Shown here in pieces: positions 44,367-55,669 of a stretch of 64,000 bases of DNA; the first letter of the stretch is position 1; every line of letters begins with the position of its first letter. The DNA is taken from contig JAJAGP010001988.1 of the NCBI GenBank assembly GCA_025084515.1, positions 62,001 to 126,000 of the forward strand, written 5' to 3'. The translations under genes and the position numbers were made by a program. The stretch is from Ancistrus triradiatus. Taxonomy: Eukaryota; Chordata; Actinopteri; Siluriformes; Loricariidae. Below the pieces are notes generated by a model, which was not told where the DNA came from, did no database searches, and saw only the letters and a program-made list of their open reading frames with translations.

Positions 44367-45035
44367 GTGAAAAAGTGTTTGCCCCTTCCTGATTTCCTTT
44401 TTTTTTTTTTGCATGTTAGTCACACTTTAGTGTTTTGGAACATCAAACCTATTTGTATTATAGACAAAGGTAACACAAGTAAACACAAAATGCAGTTTTT
44501 AAATGAAGTTGTTTATTATTAAGGGAGAAAAAAATATGTGAAAAAATGATTGCATCCCCCTTATTAAAACTTAACTACGGTTTATCACACCTGAGTTCAC
44601 TGCCTTTAGCCACACCCAGGCCTGATTATTGCCACACCTGTTCTCAATCAGGACATCACTTAAATAGGACCTGTCTGACAAAGTGAAGTACACCAAAAGA
44701 TCCTTAAAAGCTAGACATTAAAGCGAGATTCAAAGAAATTCAATCAAACAATAGAGAAAGAAAGCAATTGAGATCTATCAGTCTGGAAAGGGTTATAAAG
44801 CCATTTCTAAAGCTTTGAGACTCCAGCAAACCACAGTGAGAACCACTATCCACAAATGGTGAAGACATGGAACAGTGGTGAACCTTCCCAGGAGTGGCTG
44901 GCCGACCAAAATTACCCCAAGAGCGCAGCAACGACTCATCCAAGAGGTCACAAAAGACCCCACAACAACATCTGAACAACTGCAGGCCTCACTTGCCTCA
45001 GTTAAGGTCAGTGTTCATGCCTCCACCATAAGAAA
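44350..45035 (+). mobile_element. Tc1 element, family D, 5' half
   Basis: The left TIR starts near 44361 ('acagtaatgtgaaaaagtgt', 'ttgccccttcctgatttcc'); its inner end is around 44550. A conserved leader ('cctgattattgccacacctg', 'ctgacaaagtgaagtacacc') precedes the transposase start. Coding remnant: VNLPRSGWPTKITPRAQQRL, IQEVTKDPTTTSEQLQASLA and VSVHASTIRK, the hook and second DNA-binding domain. At 45036 an L2 copy replaces the rest. Upstream HTH codons contain a stop. Confidence 0.8.
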
Positions 45036-47062
45036 GCGATTGCTTGGAGGGATAGCATGGCAGAGTATAAGCATGCCCTCACTAAAGCTAAAGCTGTATA
45101 TTTCTCCTCAATCTTAGAGAAGAATATGAACAATCCAATATTTCTCTTTAATACAGTCTCCAAATTAACAGAAAACCCTACAGAAAGTGATTCTCACGTT
45201 CTGTGTAATTTTAACAGTAATGATTTCATGACTTTCTTTAATTATAAGATAGAAAACATTAGGCATAAAACTCGAAGCTAAACACATCACCAAACTATTC
45301 AGCAATCTCCCAGATGCAGCACTAGTGAAGACATCTGTTTAATGAGCTGTAAATCAAGACTAGAATCTTTTACCCCGATTACTAATACTGAACTATCCGT
45401 ACTGATCAGCTCGTCTAAGTCATCAACATGTTTATTAGATTTAATTCCTACATGTTTACTCAATGAAACAATACCTAGTATTATAGAGCCACTGTTAGTT
45501 ATTTTAAATTCATCCATTACTTTTGGATATGTGCCCAAATCCTTTAAGTGTGTTGTTATTAATCCACTGATTAAAAAAACCAATCTTGACCCTTGTGTGA
45601 TATCTAAATATAGACCAATTTCAAATCTACCGTTTCTCTCCAAAAGAAAAAGCCGTCTATCAGGAGCTCTGTAGTTACCTCCAAAGGAATGATATTTATG
45701 AAACATTTCAGTCTAGCTTCAGGCCCCATTATAGTACTGAAACAGCATTAATTAGGGTACCAAATGATTTATTAATATCCTCAGATAATGGATGTATTGT
45801 TTTTTCTTGTTCTGTTAGATTTACGTGCAGCATTTGGCACTATAGATCATGACGTTTTACTAAACTGACTGAAAAATACTGTAGGTATTAAGGGATTGGC
45901 ACTTGGGTCAAATAAGTGATTGGCACTCTTAGTTCAAATCCTTATTGACTGACCAGTACCAGTTTGTTCATGTAAATATTATACACTCTAAGCTCTCAAA
46001 AGTGAAGTATGGTGTGCCTCAGGGGTCAGTGCTTGGCCCGCTTTAATTCTGTCTGTATATGCTGCCACTAGGCTCAGTTATTCGTAAACATGACATTAGT
46101 TTCCACTGCTATGCAGATGACACACAGCTGTACATATCAGCCAAACCAAATGGCCTTACAATGAACAAAATTGAGAAATGTCTAAAGGAAATAAAAGATT
46201 GGATGTAATTAAATTTTCTTTTACTTAACTCGGATAAAACTGAGGTTTTATTAGTGGGACCCAGGGCTGTGACAGACAGGTTGTTTAGTCATCTAAACAA
46301 AGATGACTGTTCAGCATCTGTCTTTTGATGTGCACATTAGCAACATCACTCGAATTGCTTTCTTTCAGTGACATAATATCGCTAAACTTTGATATGTCCT
46401 CTCTGTTAATGATGTGGAGCAACTGGTTCATGCATTTATAACTTCAAGGTTGGATTACTTTAACGCTTTACGCACTGGTTTCTCAAGCAAATCTATAAAT
46501 AAACTTCACTTAATTCAGAATGCAGCTGCTCGAGTGCTAACGCTAACTGAACTAGAAAATTTGATCATATCAATCCTGTTCTATCATCACTGCACTGGTT
46601 ACCAGTGAAATTCCACATTGGTTAAAAAATACTTTTTGTAACATATAAAGGTCTACATGGCCTGGCCCCACTGTATGCGAGTGAACTCTTAGAGTTCTTT
46701 TAGTTCCTGGAATTAAAAAAGCCTCAGCACATGGAAAGGCTTTCTCATCCACCCAACTATGAATCTCAAACTAAAATTCCCACTTTAGTCCGAGATTCAG
46801 ACACTCTCCAAATTTTTAAGTGTAGGCTAAAAACATACTTATTTACGTGGGCTTTTGGTTAGACTTTGTCTGGGATGCATGGCTCAGGTTACTCAGGCTG
46901 GCGTCTGGGGTCATGTCTGGCCTGCCTGCCTTGTCATGCCCTGTCCATTGGCCTGGAGTGTCTGGTGGGTGGTTTGGCTGATCTGGGCTTAGGTTCTCTT
47001 GATACTGACTTGTGCATCCTTTCCTTACACTAAGGGCAGAGCTGGGGGTTCATAGTCAAAGG
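45036..47062 (+). mobile_element. L2 LINE, 5'-truncated (RT and partial 3' UTR)
   Basis: Begins at 'cgattgcttggagggatagc' within Tc1 family D, in the L2 endonuclease-RT linker; 5' truncation is typical of LINE insertion. It contains the RT (next entry) and about 200 bp of 3' UTR (46866-47062), then switches without a tail to the middle of another L2 copy. Confidence 0.85.
45057..46860 (+). pseudogene. L2 linker and reverse transcriptase, frameshifted
   Basis: MAEYKHALTKAKAVYFSSIL (linker), then SSSKSSTCLLDLIPTCLLNE, YVPKSFKCVVINPLIKKTNL and YRPISNLPFLS (fingers; 45342-45640). A deletion of a few codons removes KILEKAV. Then FRPHYSTETALIRV, DHDVLLN-like sequence, VKYGVPQGSVLGPL near 46010 and FHCYADDTQLYISAK near 46105 with both YADD Asp intact. 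The thumb is broken: a section around 46300 is deleted, then MEQLVHAFITSRLDYFNAL to QNAAARVLT (46414-46560). The first Asp block (FDTIDH) reads as FGTIDH ('tttggcactatagatcatg', 45832). Confidence 0.8.
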
Positions 47063-49434
47063 GTTATCAAACCACTGATTAAAAAAGCCAATCTTGACCC
47101 TTGTGTGATATCTAATTATAGACCAATTTCAAATCTACCGTTTCTGTCCAAAATCTTAGAAAAAGCCGTCTATCAGCAGCTCTGCAGTTACCTCCAAAGG
47201 AATGAAATTTATGAAACATTTCAGTCCTGGCTTCAGGCCCCATTCATAGTACTGAAACAGCATTACTTAGGGTACTAAATGACTTGTTAATGTCCTCAGA
47301 TAAGGGATGTGTTTCTTTTTCTTGTTTCTCTGTTGATTTAAGTGCAGCATTTGACACTATAGATCATGATGTTTTACTAAACAGACTAGAAAATACTTAG
47401 GTATTAAGGGATCAGCACTTTCTTGTTGGTTTTAAATCTTACTTAACTGCCTGTTACCAGTTTGTTCATATAAAATAATCTAAGGTCTAAGCTCTCAAAA
47501 GTGAAGTATGGCGTGCCTCAGGGGTTCAGGGCTTGGCCCGCTTTTATTCTCTCTGTACATGCTGACACTAGGCTCAGTTATTCCCGTAAAACATGGCATT
47601 AGTTTCCCACTGCTATGCAGATGATACACCAGCTGTACATATCAGCCAAACCTAATGACCACAGCCTTACAATCAACAAAATTGAGGACTGTGTAAAGGA
47701 AATTAAAAGATTGGATGTTATTTAAATTTTCTCTTACTTAACTCAGATAAAACTGAGGTGCTATTAGGTGGGACCCAAGGCTGTGTGAGAGACAGGTTAG
47801 CTTTACATCTATCCTAAATCTAGATGGGCTGTCCAGTATTGCCCATTCCGTCTGTAAAAACCTTAGGGGTCCACATTGATTCAAGATCTCTCCTTTGATG
47901 TGAACATTAGCAGCATCACTCGAATTGCCTTTCTTTCAATTACGTAATATCGCTAAACTTAGAAATATCCTCTCTTTTAATGATGCAGAAAACTTGTTCA
48001 TGCGTTTATAACCTCAACGTTGGATTACTTGTTTGTAACGCCTTACTTACTGGATGCTCTAGTAATCTATAAATAACTTCAGTTTTAGTTTCAGAATGCA
48101 GCTGCCCGAGTGGCTAACTCGGAAACTAGAAAATTTGATCATATCACTCCTGTTCTATCATCACTATACTGGTTACCAGTCAAATTCCCCGCATTGATTA
48201 CAAAAATACTTCTTATAACTTATAAAGCTCTACATGGCCTGGGCCCCACATTATCTGAGTGACCTCTTAGAGTTTTACAATCCAACTCGTCTACTTCGTT
48301 TCGCAGGGTACAGGACTTCTTTTAGTTCCTAGAATTAAAAAAGTCACAGCAGGGGGAAAGGCTTTCTCATACATGGCCCCCCAACTATGGAATAACTTCC
48401 CACTTCCGTTTCGAGATTCAGACACCCTCCAAAGTTTTTTTTAAGTCTAGGCTAAAGACATACTTATTTACGCAGGCTTTTGACTAGATTTAGACCAGGA
48501 TGATGGCTTGGGTCGCTGGGGCCGGAGTCTGGAGTCATGTCTTGGCCTGCCTGCCTTGTCCGCTAGCCGGGAGTGTCGAGTGGGTGGTCTGGCTGAACTG
48601 GGCTTCGGTCCTCGTGATCTTGACTCATGCATCCTTGCCTTAGAATAAGGGCAGAGCTGGGGGTTCATAGTCAAAGAGTCTTATGGTGATCAGAGACGTT
48701 GGGTTGCTGTCTTCTGCCTGCCACTCGTGGGGTTTTGCCAATGTCTCATGTGATCCCTCTTGGGCTGTGTTTCTACTAGTTTCTCCTCTTTCTTAGCTTT
48801 CTACTATGCTGCTATAGCTAATGATGAGGGGTCCTCATGCTACACTTGGCATCAGTGATTGGACATGGCATCAATGATTGTTAATAAACTGTGCTCTTAA
48901 TCAATAACTAATTACAGTTTCTGTTGTTTCTCTCCGAGCTGTGTTGTTCCGGAGAGTTCCGGCCCCACACATGATGTTCATCTGATGGAGCTCCACTCAA
49001 GCTGCTTCCGTCATCAGCTCCAGCCCCATCATCCCGGGCCACTTAATGTCGATGTGCATAATTCACATTTTATTCGCCCATGGCTCCATGACTTTAGTTT
49101 CGCTCTTAGATTTATCATCATACCTGGGCCACTTAATGTCGATGTGCATACTCACATTCTATTCGAACTTTGACTCCATGACTTTAATTCGCTCTTAGAT
49201 TTATCATCTACGCCGCCCCAAGGAGGTTGGGTCCCTTTTTGAGTCTTGGTCTCTCCCAAGGTTTCTTCCTAGAGCTAGGGAGTTTTCCTTGCCACTGTCG
49301 CCCTAGGCTTGCTCAATTTGGGATTGGACGTAGTTATTAGTAGATAATCTAAACTTGTAAAGTTGCTTTGAGACAATGCTCCATTGTAAAAAGTGTTATA
49401 TAAATAAATCTGACTTGACTTGACTTGACTTATG
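47063..49434 (+). mobile_element. L2 LINE, RT to 3' tail, rich in 1-bp indels
   Basis: Starts at 'aaaccactgattaaaaaagc' (RT fingers) and ends with the full L2 tail: 'aaaaagtgttatataaataa' and 'cttga' units to 49434. The RT includes KILEKAVYQQLCSYLQRNEI (47155), FDTIDHDVLLNRLEN (47352), PQGS-like near 47515 and YADDTPAVHI near 47612 (frameshift right after YADD). From about 47580 to 48900 the copy differs from its relatives largely by single-base insertions or deletions in or near short runs, so no long frame survives. Confidence 0.85.
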
Positions 49435-49605
49435 TGGTGATCTGGAATGTTTTGGTGCTGTCTTCATGTGATCCTTCTTGGCTGTGTTACCTTCTGGTTC
49501 TCCTCTTTCTAGCTATGCTGCTACAACTAATGCTGCCGGAATCTCATGCTACACATGGCATCAGTGATTGTTAATAGATGTTGTGCTCTTTTACTCATTT
49601 ACTCA
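49435..49605 (+). mobile_element. L2 3' UTR fragment
   Basis: 'gtcttcatgtgatccttctt', 'ggttctcctctttctagcta' and 'catcagtgattgttaataga' repeat the 3' UTR of the copies at 1120-1225 and 48740-48890. It directly follows the tail of the preceding L2, so it is a remnant of an older, separate copy. 49606-50247 shows no supported feature. Confidence 0.7.
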
Positions 49606-50580
49606 GATTTAGTAAATCTCTCCCTAATGTGGCCAAGGACTTTCCTGCCAAGGACTCAAGATCAGATCCTAGAGGATGCAGATTGGGTAATCACAGGGAA
49701 AAATGCAATGCTCCTCTGTGCAACTGCTGCACAGATGAGTACAGTCACTTCTGAGCATGTTGATTATTCGCTGTTTCTGAAGACGAACATACACATTTGA
49801 GGATGAATTAAAAAATGTCCAATTTTCCTAAAAACGAGTTGGTAAACACTGGAATGTTCCCAGCTATGCACAAAATAGGTCAGTTATACTTGTTAAGCAC
49901 TGAAATTTGTAAATTTAATTTTTATTGGGTTTTATTCCCTATAAGCTTAATTTACATAGGGACAGTTACTGGAATCTTAATTTACCCCAGAACTGTTCTG
50001 CTTTCTGGTAGTTAGCTATTTTTCTTTGGAATGGTGACACATACACAAATGGAAAGTTGCAGTCAGTGCATGTGTGATAATGTTGTACATTATGTCTTAT
50101 TGGTTGTCATATTCTGCGAAACTGACATTAATTAGTACATGATTCCTGCAAGGAATATTTTATCTCAAGTTAAAAAAGTGGCCACTGACTCACCAAATAT
50201 GGTCAGTTTTAAGGAATGGAAAAGTGTTTTTATTCAATATCAGCCTACAGTGGTGCTTAAAAGTTTGTGAACCATTTAGAATTTTTTATATTTCTGCATA
50301 AATATGACCTAAAACATCATCAGAAGTCTTAAAAGTAGAAAAAGAGAACCCAGTTAAACAAATGAGACAAAATTTATTGATTGAGGAAAATGATCCAATA
50401 TGATATAATAGTGAGTGGCAAAAGTATGTGCACCTCTAGGTTTATCAGTTAATTTGAAGGTGAAATTAGAATCAGGTGTTTTCAAACAATGGGATGACAA
50501 TCAGGTGTGAGTGGGCACCCTGTTTTTATTTAAAGAACAGGGATCTATCAAAGTCTGCTCTTCACAACACATGTTTGTGA

Positions 50581-50740
50581 AAGTCAAGTCAGATCTGTTT
50601 ATATAGCGCTTTTTACGCTATACATTGTCTCAAAGCAACTTTACAAGTTTAGATTATCTCCTAATAACTACGTCCAATCCCAAATTGAGCAAGCCTAGGG
50701 CGACTGTGGCAAGGAAAAACTCCCTGAGTGTTATAGGAGT
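50581..50740 (-). mobile_element. Severely 5'-truncated L2 tail (160 bp)
   Basis: The antisense L2 3' end 'aagtcaagtcagatctgttt' through 'gcaaggaaaaactccctgag' sits in the Tc1 element at the position of the transposase start. L2 copies often have extreme 5' truncation. The Tc1 segment between the N-terminus and 'gctaaagatc' (about 500 bp by comparison with 37840-37400) is absent, so deletion accompanied or followed the insertion. Confidence 0.85.
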
Positions 50741-51405
50741 ATGCTAAAGATCATGTGGACAAGTCAGAAGACTATTGGAAGAATGTTTTTTGGATAGATT
50801 AGACCAAAATAGAACTTTTTGGTTTAAAAGAAAAACATTATGTTTGGAGAAAGGAAACATTACATTCCTGCATAAGAACCTTATCCCATCTGTGATACAT
50901 GGTTTGGAGCTGTTTGGCTGCATCAGGATAAGGACAGCTTGCCATCATTGATTGAACAATGAATTCTGAGAATCAGAGAATTCTAAAGGAAAATGTCAGA
51001 ACATCTGTCCATGAACTGAATCTCAAGATAAGGTGGGTCATGCAGCAAGACAACAACCCTAAACACACGAGTTGTTCTACCAAAGAATGGTTAAAGAAGA
51101 ACAAGGTTAATGTTTTGGAATGGCCAAGTCAAAGTCCTGACCTTCATCCAAGCGAAATGGTGTGGAAGGACCTCAAGCGAACAATTAATGTGAGGAAACC
51201 CACCAACATCCCAGAGTTGAAGTTGTTCTGTACGGAGGAATGGGCTAAAATTCCTCCAAGCAGGACAGATCATCAGTTACCGGAAATGTTTAGTTGCAGT
51301 TATTGCTGCACAGGGGACACACACCAGATGCTGAAAGCAAAGGTTCACACTCTTTTTCCACTCACTAATATGTATACTGGATCATTTTCCTCAGTGAATA
51401 AATGA
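50741..51405 (+). pseudogene. Tc1 family A transposase C-terminal half
   Basis: From 50741 the first Asp block is present but changed: EDYWKNVFWID then a stop (TAG) in place of the Glu after Asp. The open stretch 50959-51405 has VHELNLKIRWVMQQDNNPKH (second Asp intact), TSCSTKEWLKKNKVNVLEW, PSQSPDLHPSEMVWKDLKR (third Glu intact, GAA) and NVRKPTNIPELKLFCTEEW. This is the best preserved DDE half of the family in the window, and the only copy that keeps the catalytic Glu. Confidence 0.85.
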
Positions 51406-51436
51406 CCAAGTGTAATATTTTTGTGTCATTTGTTTG

Positions 51437-52862
51437 CAGTGGGGCAAAAGAGTATTGATTGACTGCCACTGATTGTGCAAGTTCTCCTACTTAGAAAGAT
51501 GAGAGAGGTCTGTAATTTTCAACATAGATTTTTAAAGAATTTAATTGTAAATTATGGTGTAAAATAAGTATTTGGTCAATAACAAAGGTTCAACTCAGTA
51601 CTTTATAACATAACCTTTGTTGGCAATGACAGAGGTCAAACGTTCCCTGTAAGTCTTCACCAGGTTGGCACACACTGTAGCTGGTCTTTTGGCCCATTCC
51701 TCCATGCAGATCACCTCTAGAGCAGTGATGTTTTGGGGCTGTCACAGAGTAACATGGACTTTCAACTCCCTCCACAAATTTTCTAAGGGGTTGAGGTCTG
51801 GAGACTGGCTAGGCCACTCCAGGACCTTGAAATGCTTTTTAAAGAGCCACACCTTTGTTGCCAGAGTGGTTTGTTTGGGATCATTGTTATGCGGGAAGAC
51901 CCAGCCTCATTCCATTTTCAATGCTGTCAATGCTCTCACTGATTGGCTTAAAATCTCATATGGCCCTGTTCATTCTTCCCTTAACAGTTATCAGTCTACC
52001 TGTACCCTTTGCAGAAAAACAGCCCCAAAACGGCCTCTTTGTCTTTGTTTTGCGGCATGCGTGTGTTGTGCTTGCCTTCCCCGCAGATCCATTGGCTGAC
52101 CCTCCATTACGTCACCACTCCAGCTCCGCCCTGCACACCGGATCCGCATTCCCATTTACTCTAATCCATAAAATGCCAGATCAAGCAGCCGTGTATCGCC
52201 AGATCGTCCTCGCACGAATCCTGGTATGAAGTCTGGTTCCTTGTATCTCGCTTTTATGAGTACCTAGCCAAGATTTCTTGCTGCTATTCATTGCCAAGTA
52301 TCGCTAGCATTTAGCCTAGCCTCTGATCCCTTGCTGCTTCTAGCTTAGCTTAGCCTAGCCTAGCCTGTTAGCAGTAGCATAGCTGCTAATGCTAGCTTAG
52401 CCTATTGTTCTTGCCTATAGCCCTGATGGCTGCCCTAGATTCGCTAGTGTCTATCGGTTCTTGTTTATTTTCTGTATTCAGTATTCCCTCAGCATTATTT
52501 TCCCCTGTTTTTGACTCTCACGGCAGGTTTTTGTTCCACACTTATTTTCTGTTTCTCCCCGCAGTACTGTCTGGCTTCCACCTTGCACACCTGTTTCCTG
52601 GAGACCTTGCCCTGCTGTGCACCCATCTACACACCCGCCTCTGAAGACCCTGGACTCTCCCTCTTCGGAAATGCTTGCCACACACTGCCGCTGCACGTTC
52701 TCCCGTTACGCCCCCACCCTTATCTCCTGTCGTCTACTTGTGATCTGCATCTTGGGTTCCTACATTTAGTGCATACCGTAACAGCATTCTTCTTCCTCCA
52801 AACATGACGAGTTGAGTTTTTACCAAAAAGTTCTATTTTGGTTTAATCTGACCACATGATAT
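51437..52862 (-). mobile_element. Tc1 element, family B, split by a gypsy LTR and truncated
   Basis: Starts cagtggggcaaaagag at 51437 and matches 27777-28500. Coding remnant (minus): third block with Glu Asn-changed context near 51790 and second block FPHNNDPKQTTLATK near 51890 (Asp to Asn in HNND). It is interrupted at about 52034-52783 by an LTR, resumes for about 80 bp ('ttcttcctccaaacatgacg', 'accaaaaagttctattttgg'), then is cut at 52863 by an L2 tail. Confidence 0.8.
52034..52783 (+). mobile_element. Partial gypsy LTR inside Tc1 family B
   Basis: The right end is '...gcataccgtaaca' at 52783. Shared with the LTR at 38732-39727: 'tttgcggc(a/g)tgcg(t/c)g' near the left end, 'gccagatcgtcctcgcacga', a TAGC cluster at 52315-52410 and 'tgcatcttgggttcctaca'. 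The first ~150 bp of the LTR are missing on the left. The flanking family B sequence is nearly continuous across it, so it is an insertion that later lost its left edge. Open frames up to 98 residues inside are not genes. Confidence 0.75.
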
Positions 52863-53579
52863 GAAGTCAAGTCAGATTTTTATTATATCGCTTTTTACAA
52901 TGGAGCATTCTCTCAAAGCAACTTTACAATTTTAAATTATCTCGTAATATCTACATCCAATCCCAAATTGAGCAAGCCTAGGGCAACAGTGGCAAAGAAA
53001 AACTCACTAAATGTTATGAGGACGAAACTTTGGAAGGACCAAGAATCAGAAAGGGACCCAACCTCCTTGGGCAGTGTAGATGATAAATCTAAGAATAAAA
53101 CTAATCTTTCTAAACTAATAAGTCATGGAGTCATAGCTCAAATAAAATGTAAAATATGCATATTGGCATTAAGTAGTCTGATACACAAAGTCACACTAGG
53201 ATCCTGAGTCTAAGCAGGAAAGTTGTTGGCGGCACTTCAACCCCAGCCAACCGGATGAGAGTGAGGGTTACTGTCCTCTGGTGTGGCCTGGGTATGGTGG
53301 GGCTGGAGCTGATGATGGAAGCAGCTTGAGTGAAGCTAAAGCAAAGGAACATCATGTCTGGGGCAGGAATTGGTACCGGAACACATGTTGGAGAGTAAAC
53401 AGAAAATGACATTAGTTACTGATTAAGGCAAGGATGCACAAATCAAGATCAAGAGGACTGAAGCCCAGTTCACCCAGACCACCCACCCAACACTCCCAGC
53501 TAACGGACAAGGCAGGCAGGTCAGACATGACTCCAGACTTTGGCCCCAGTGACTCAGTGATTTTGCATCACTAAAAGAG

Positions 53580-55106
53580 AGGATGTTTCTAAGTTTAGCG
53601 ATATTACATATTTGAAAGAAAGCAATTCGAGTGATGTTGCTAATGTGCGCATCAAAGGAGAGATCTGAATCAAATATGACATCTAAGTTTTTTACAGACA
53701 GACTGGGCAATACTGAACAGCCATCTAGATTTAGGATAGATGTAGCCAACCTGTCTCTCACAGCCTTGGGTCCCACTAATAGAACCTCAGTTTTATCCGA
53801 GTCAAGTAAGAGATAAATAGATGACATCCAATCTTTTATTTCTTTACACAATCCTCAATTTTGTTGATTTGTCATTTGGTTTGACTGATATGTACAGCTG
53901 TGTATCATCTGCATAGCAGTGGAATCTAATGCCATGTTTACGAATAACTGAGCCTAGTGGCAGCATGTACAGAGAGAATAAAAGCAGGTCAAGCACTGAC
54001 CCCTGAGGCATGCCATACTTCACTGTTGAGAGCTTAGACCTTAGATTATTACATGAAGAAACTGGTACCGGTCGGTTAAGTAGGATTTAAACCAAGAAAA
54101 TGCTGATCCCTTAACAATTACAGTATTTTCTAGTCTGTTTTGTAAAACATCATGATCTATAGTGTCAAATTCTGCACTTAAATCTAACAGAACAAGAAAA
54201 GAAATACATACATCATCTAAGGACAATAATAAATCATTTAGTACCCTATTTACTGCTGTTTCAGTACTATGATGGGGCCTGAAGCCAGACTGAAATGTTT
54301 CATAAATATCATTCCTTTGGAGGTAACTGCAGAGCTGCTGATAGATAGCTTTTTCTAAGATTTTGGACAGAAACGGTAGATTTGAAATTGGTCTATAATT
54401 ATCACACAAGGGTCAAGATTGGCTTTTTTAATCAGTGGTTTGATAACGGCACGTTTAAAGGATTTGGGCACAAACCCAAAGGTAAGGGATGAATTTAAAA
54501 TAACTAACAGTGGCTCTATAATACTAGGCATTACTTTTTTGAATAAACGTGTAGGAATTGGATCTACTAAATATGTTGATGACTTCGACGAACTGATCAG
54601 TGTGGATAGTTCAGTATTAGTAATTGGGGTAAAAGATTCTAATCTTGATTTACAGCTAATTAAACAGATGTCTTCACTAGTGCTGCATCTGGAAGGTTGA
54701 TAAATAGTTTGTGATGTGATGAGAATCGAGTTTTATGCCTAGTATTTTCTATCTTATCATTAAAGAAAGTCATGAAATCATTACTGTTAAAATTACATAG
54801 AACGTGAGAATCACTTTCTGTAGTGTTTTCTGTTAATTTGGAGACTGTATTAAAGAGAAATCTTGGATTATTCTTATTTTTCTGTATGATTGAGGAGAAA
54901 TATGCAGCTTTAGTTTTAGTGAGCACATGCTTATACTCTGCCATGCTGTCCCTCCAAGCAATCTTAAATACCTCCAATTTACTATGTCTCCACTTGCGCT
55001 CTAGGCACCGTGTTGATTGCTTTAAGGTACGGGTCTGGTCTTTATACCATGGTGCTAGCCTTTTTTTCCTTAAAGTGTTTGACCCTAGCAGGAGCAATCG
55101 TGTCCG
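53580..55106 (-). pseudogene. L2 linker and reverse transcriptase (downstream half)
   Basis: LRKKRLAPWYKDQTRTLKQS, EVFKIAWRDSMAEYKHVLTK and DFMTFFNDKIENTRHKTRF (linker, 55097-54660). The fingers are open across 54650-54420. NYRPISNLPFLSKILEKAIY, FRPHHSTETAVNRVLNDLLL and LSAEFDTIDHDVLQNRLENT (first Asp; 54409-54041). YADD is intact at 53915-53904. MSSIYLLLDSDKTEVLLVGP to LSFDAHISNITRIAFFQICN lies at 53851-53600. After FSDAK (53580) the remaining thumb is deleted and 3' UTR follows. About three frameshifts. Confidence 0.85.
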
Positions 55107-55653
55107 TGTTACGTGGACCTTAATGGAACACGGAAAATTACAGGAGAAGCCCTAGTAGCGGATCAGCAAATAAGTCACGGACAATGACGTACGAGTAACG
55201 GAGAGTTTATTGAACACAATGTATGCAAGAGAGTGGGTAGTTACGAGAAAACTCAGGGTCGAGTCCAAGGATCTGAAAGGAGCGAGTGGAGCGGGTAACC
55301 AGAGGAACAGGAGCGGCATCTTTGAGAAGTTGCTTCCACAGGTTCAGAGTCAGAAAACGGCCGGGTGTCCGGATGTAGAAGTGACAGAGGATGAGTAGCG
55401 GTTAGTTTCGGCAACAAACTGGCGGCGTCTGGTCGATCGATCGGCGGTTAAATAGTGGCTGGTTGATGAGAAGATGATGAACAGGTGCGAGGCTTGGAGG
55501 AGCGTGGAGACGAGTAGCCAATCGATCACTGTGGAAGCAAGCAAAACACAAGCACGCCGCGCTCGAACTGAAAGTGAACAGCGGAAGGTAAGGGATTGTG
55601 TAAAAATAACTATACGGCTGGAAAGTGGGAGGTCCACAGGGCGAACCCTAACA
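55107..55653 (-). repeat. 3' LTR of the chromovirus
   Basis: 547 bp. It is the downstream LTR on the minus strand. The polypurine tract lies immediately upstream in the element (minus 'cctttggggggg' at 55656-55668). The outer edge abuts the target duplication at 55106. Confidence 0.93.
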
Positions 55654-55669
55654 GTACCCCCCCAAAGGA

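Larger units (their letters stand above)
50248..51436 (+). mobile_element. Tc1 element, family A, with an L2 tail inside
   Basis: The left terminus is cagtggtgcttaaaag at 50248 with TA at 50246-50247. The long left TIR and leader run to 50580. An antisense L2 tail occupies 50581-50740. The transposase resumes at 50741 ('gctaaagatcatgtggacaa'), having lost its N-terminal half. The right TIR ends near 51436 where family B begins with 'cagtggggc'. Confidence 0.85.

Noticed and set aside
49546..49800. 84-residue plus-strand open frame as a possible host exon
   Set aside because: Its first third is L2 3' UTR, the rest has no recognisable motif, and no splice-site context supports it.
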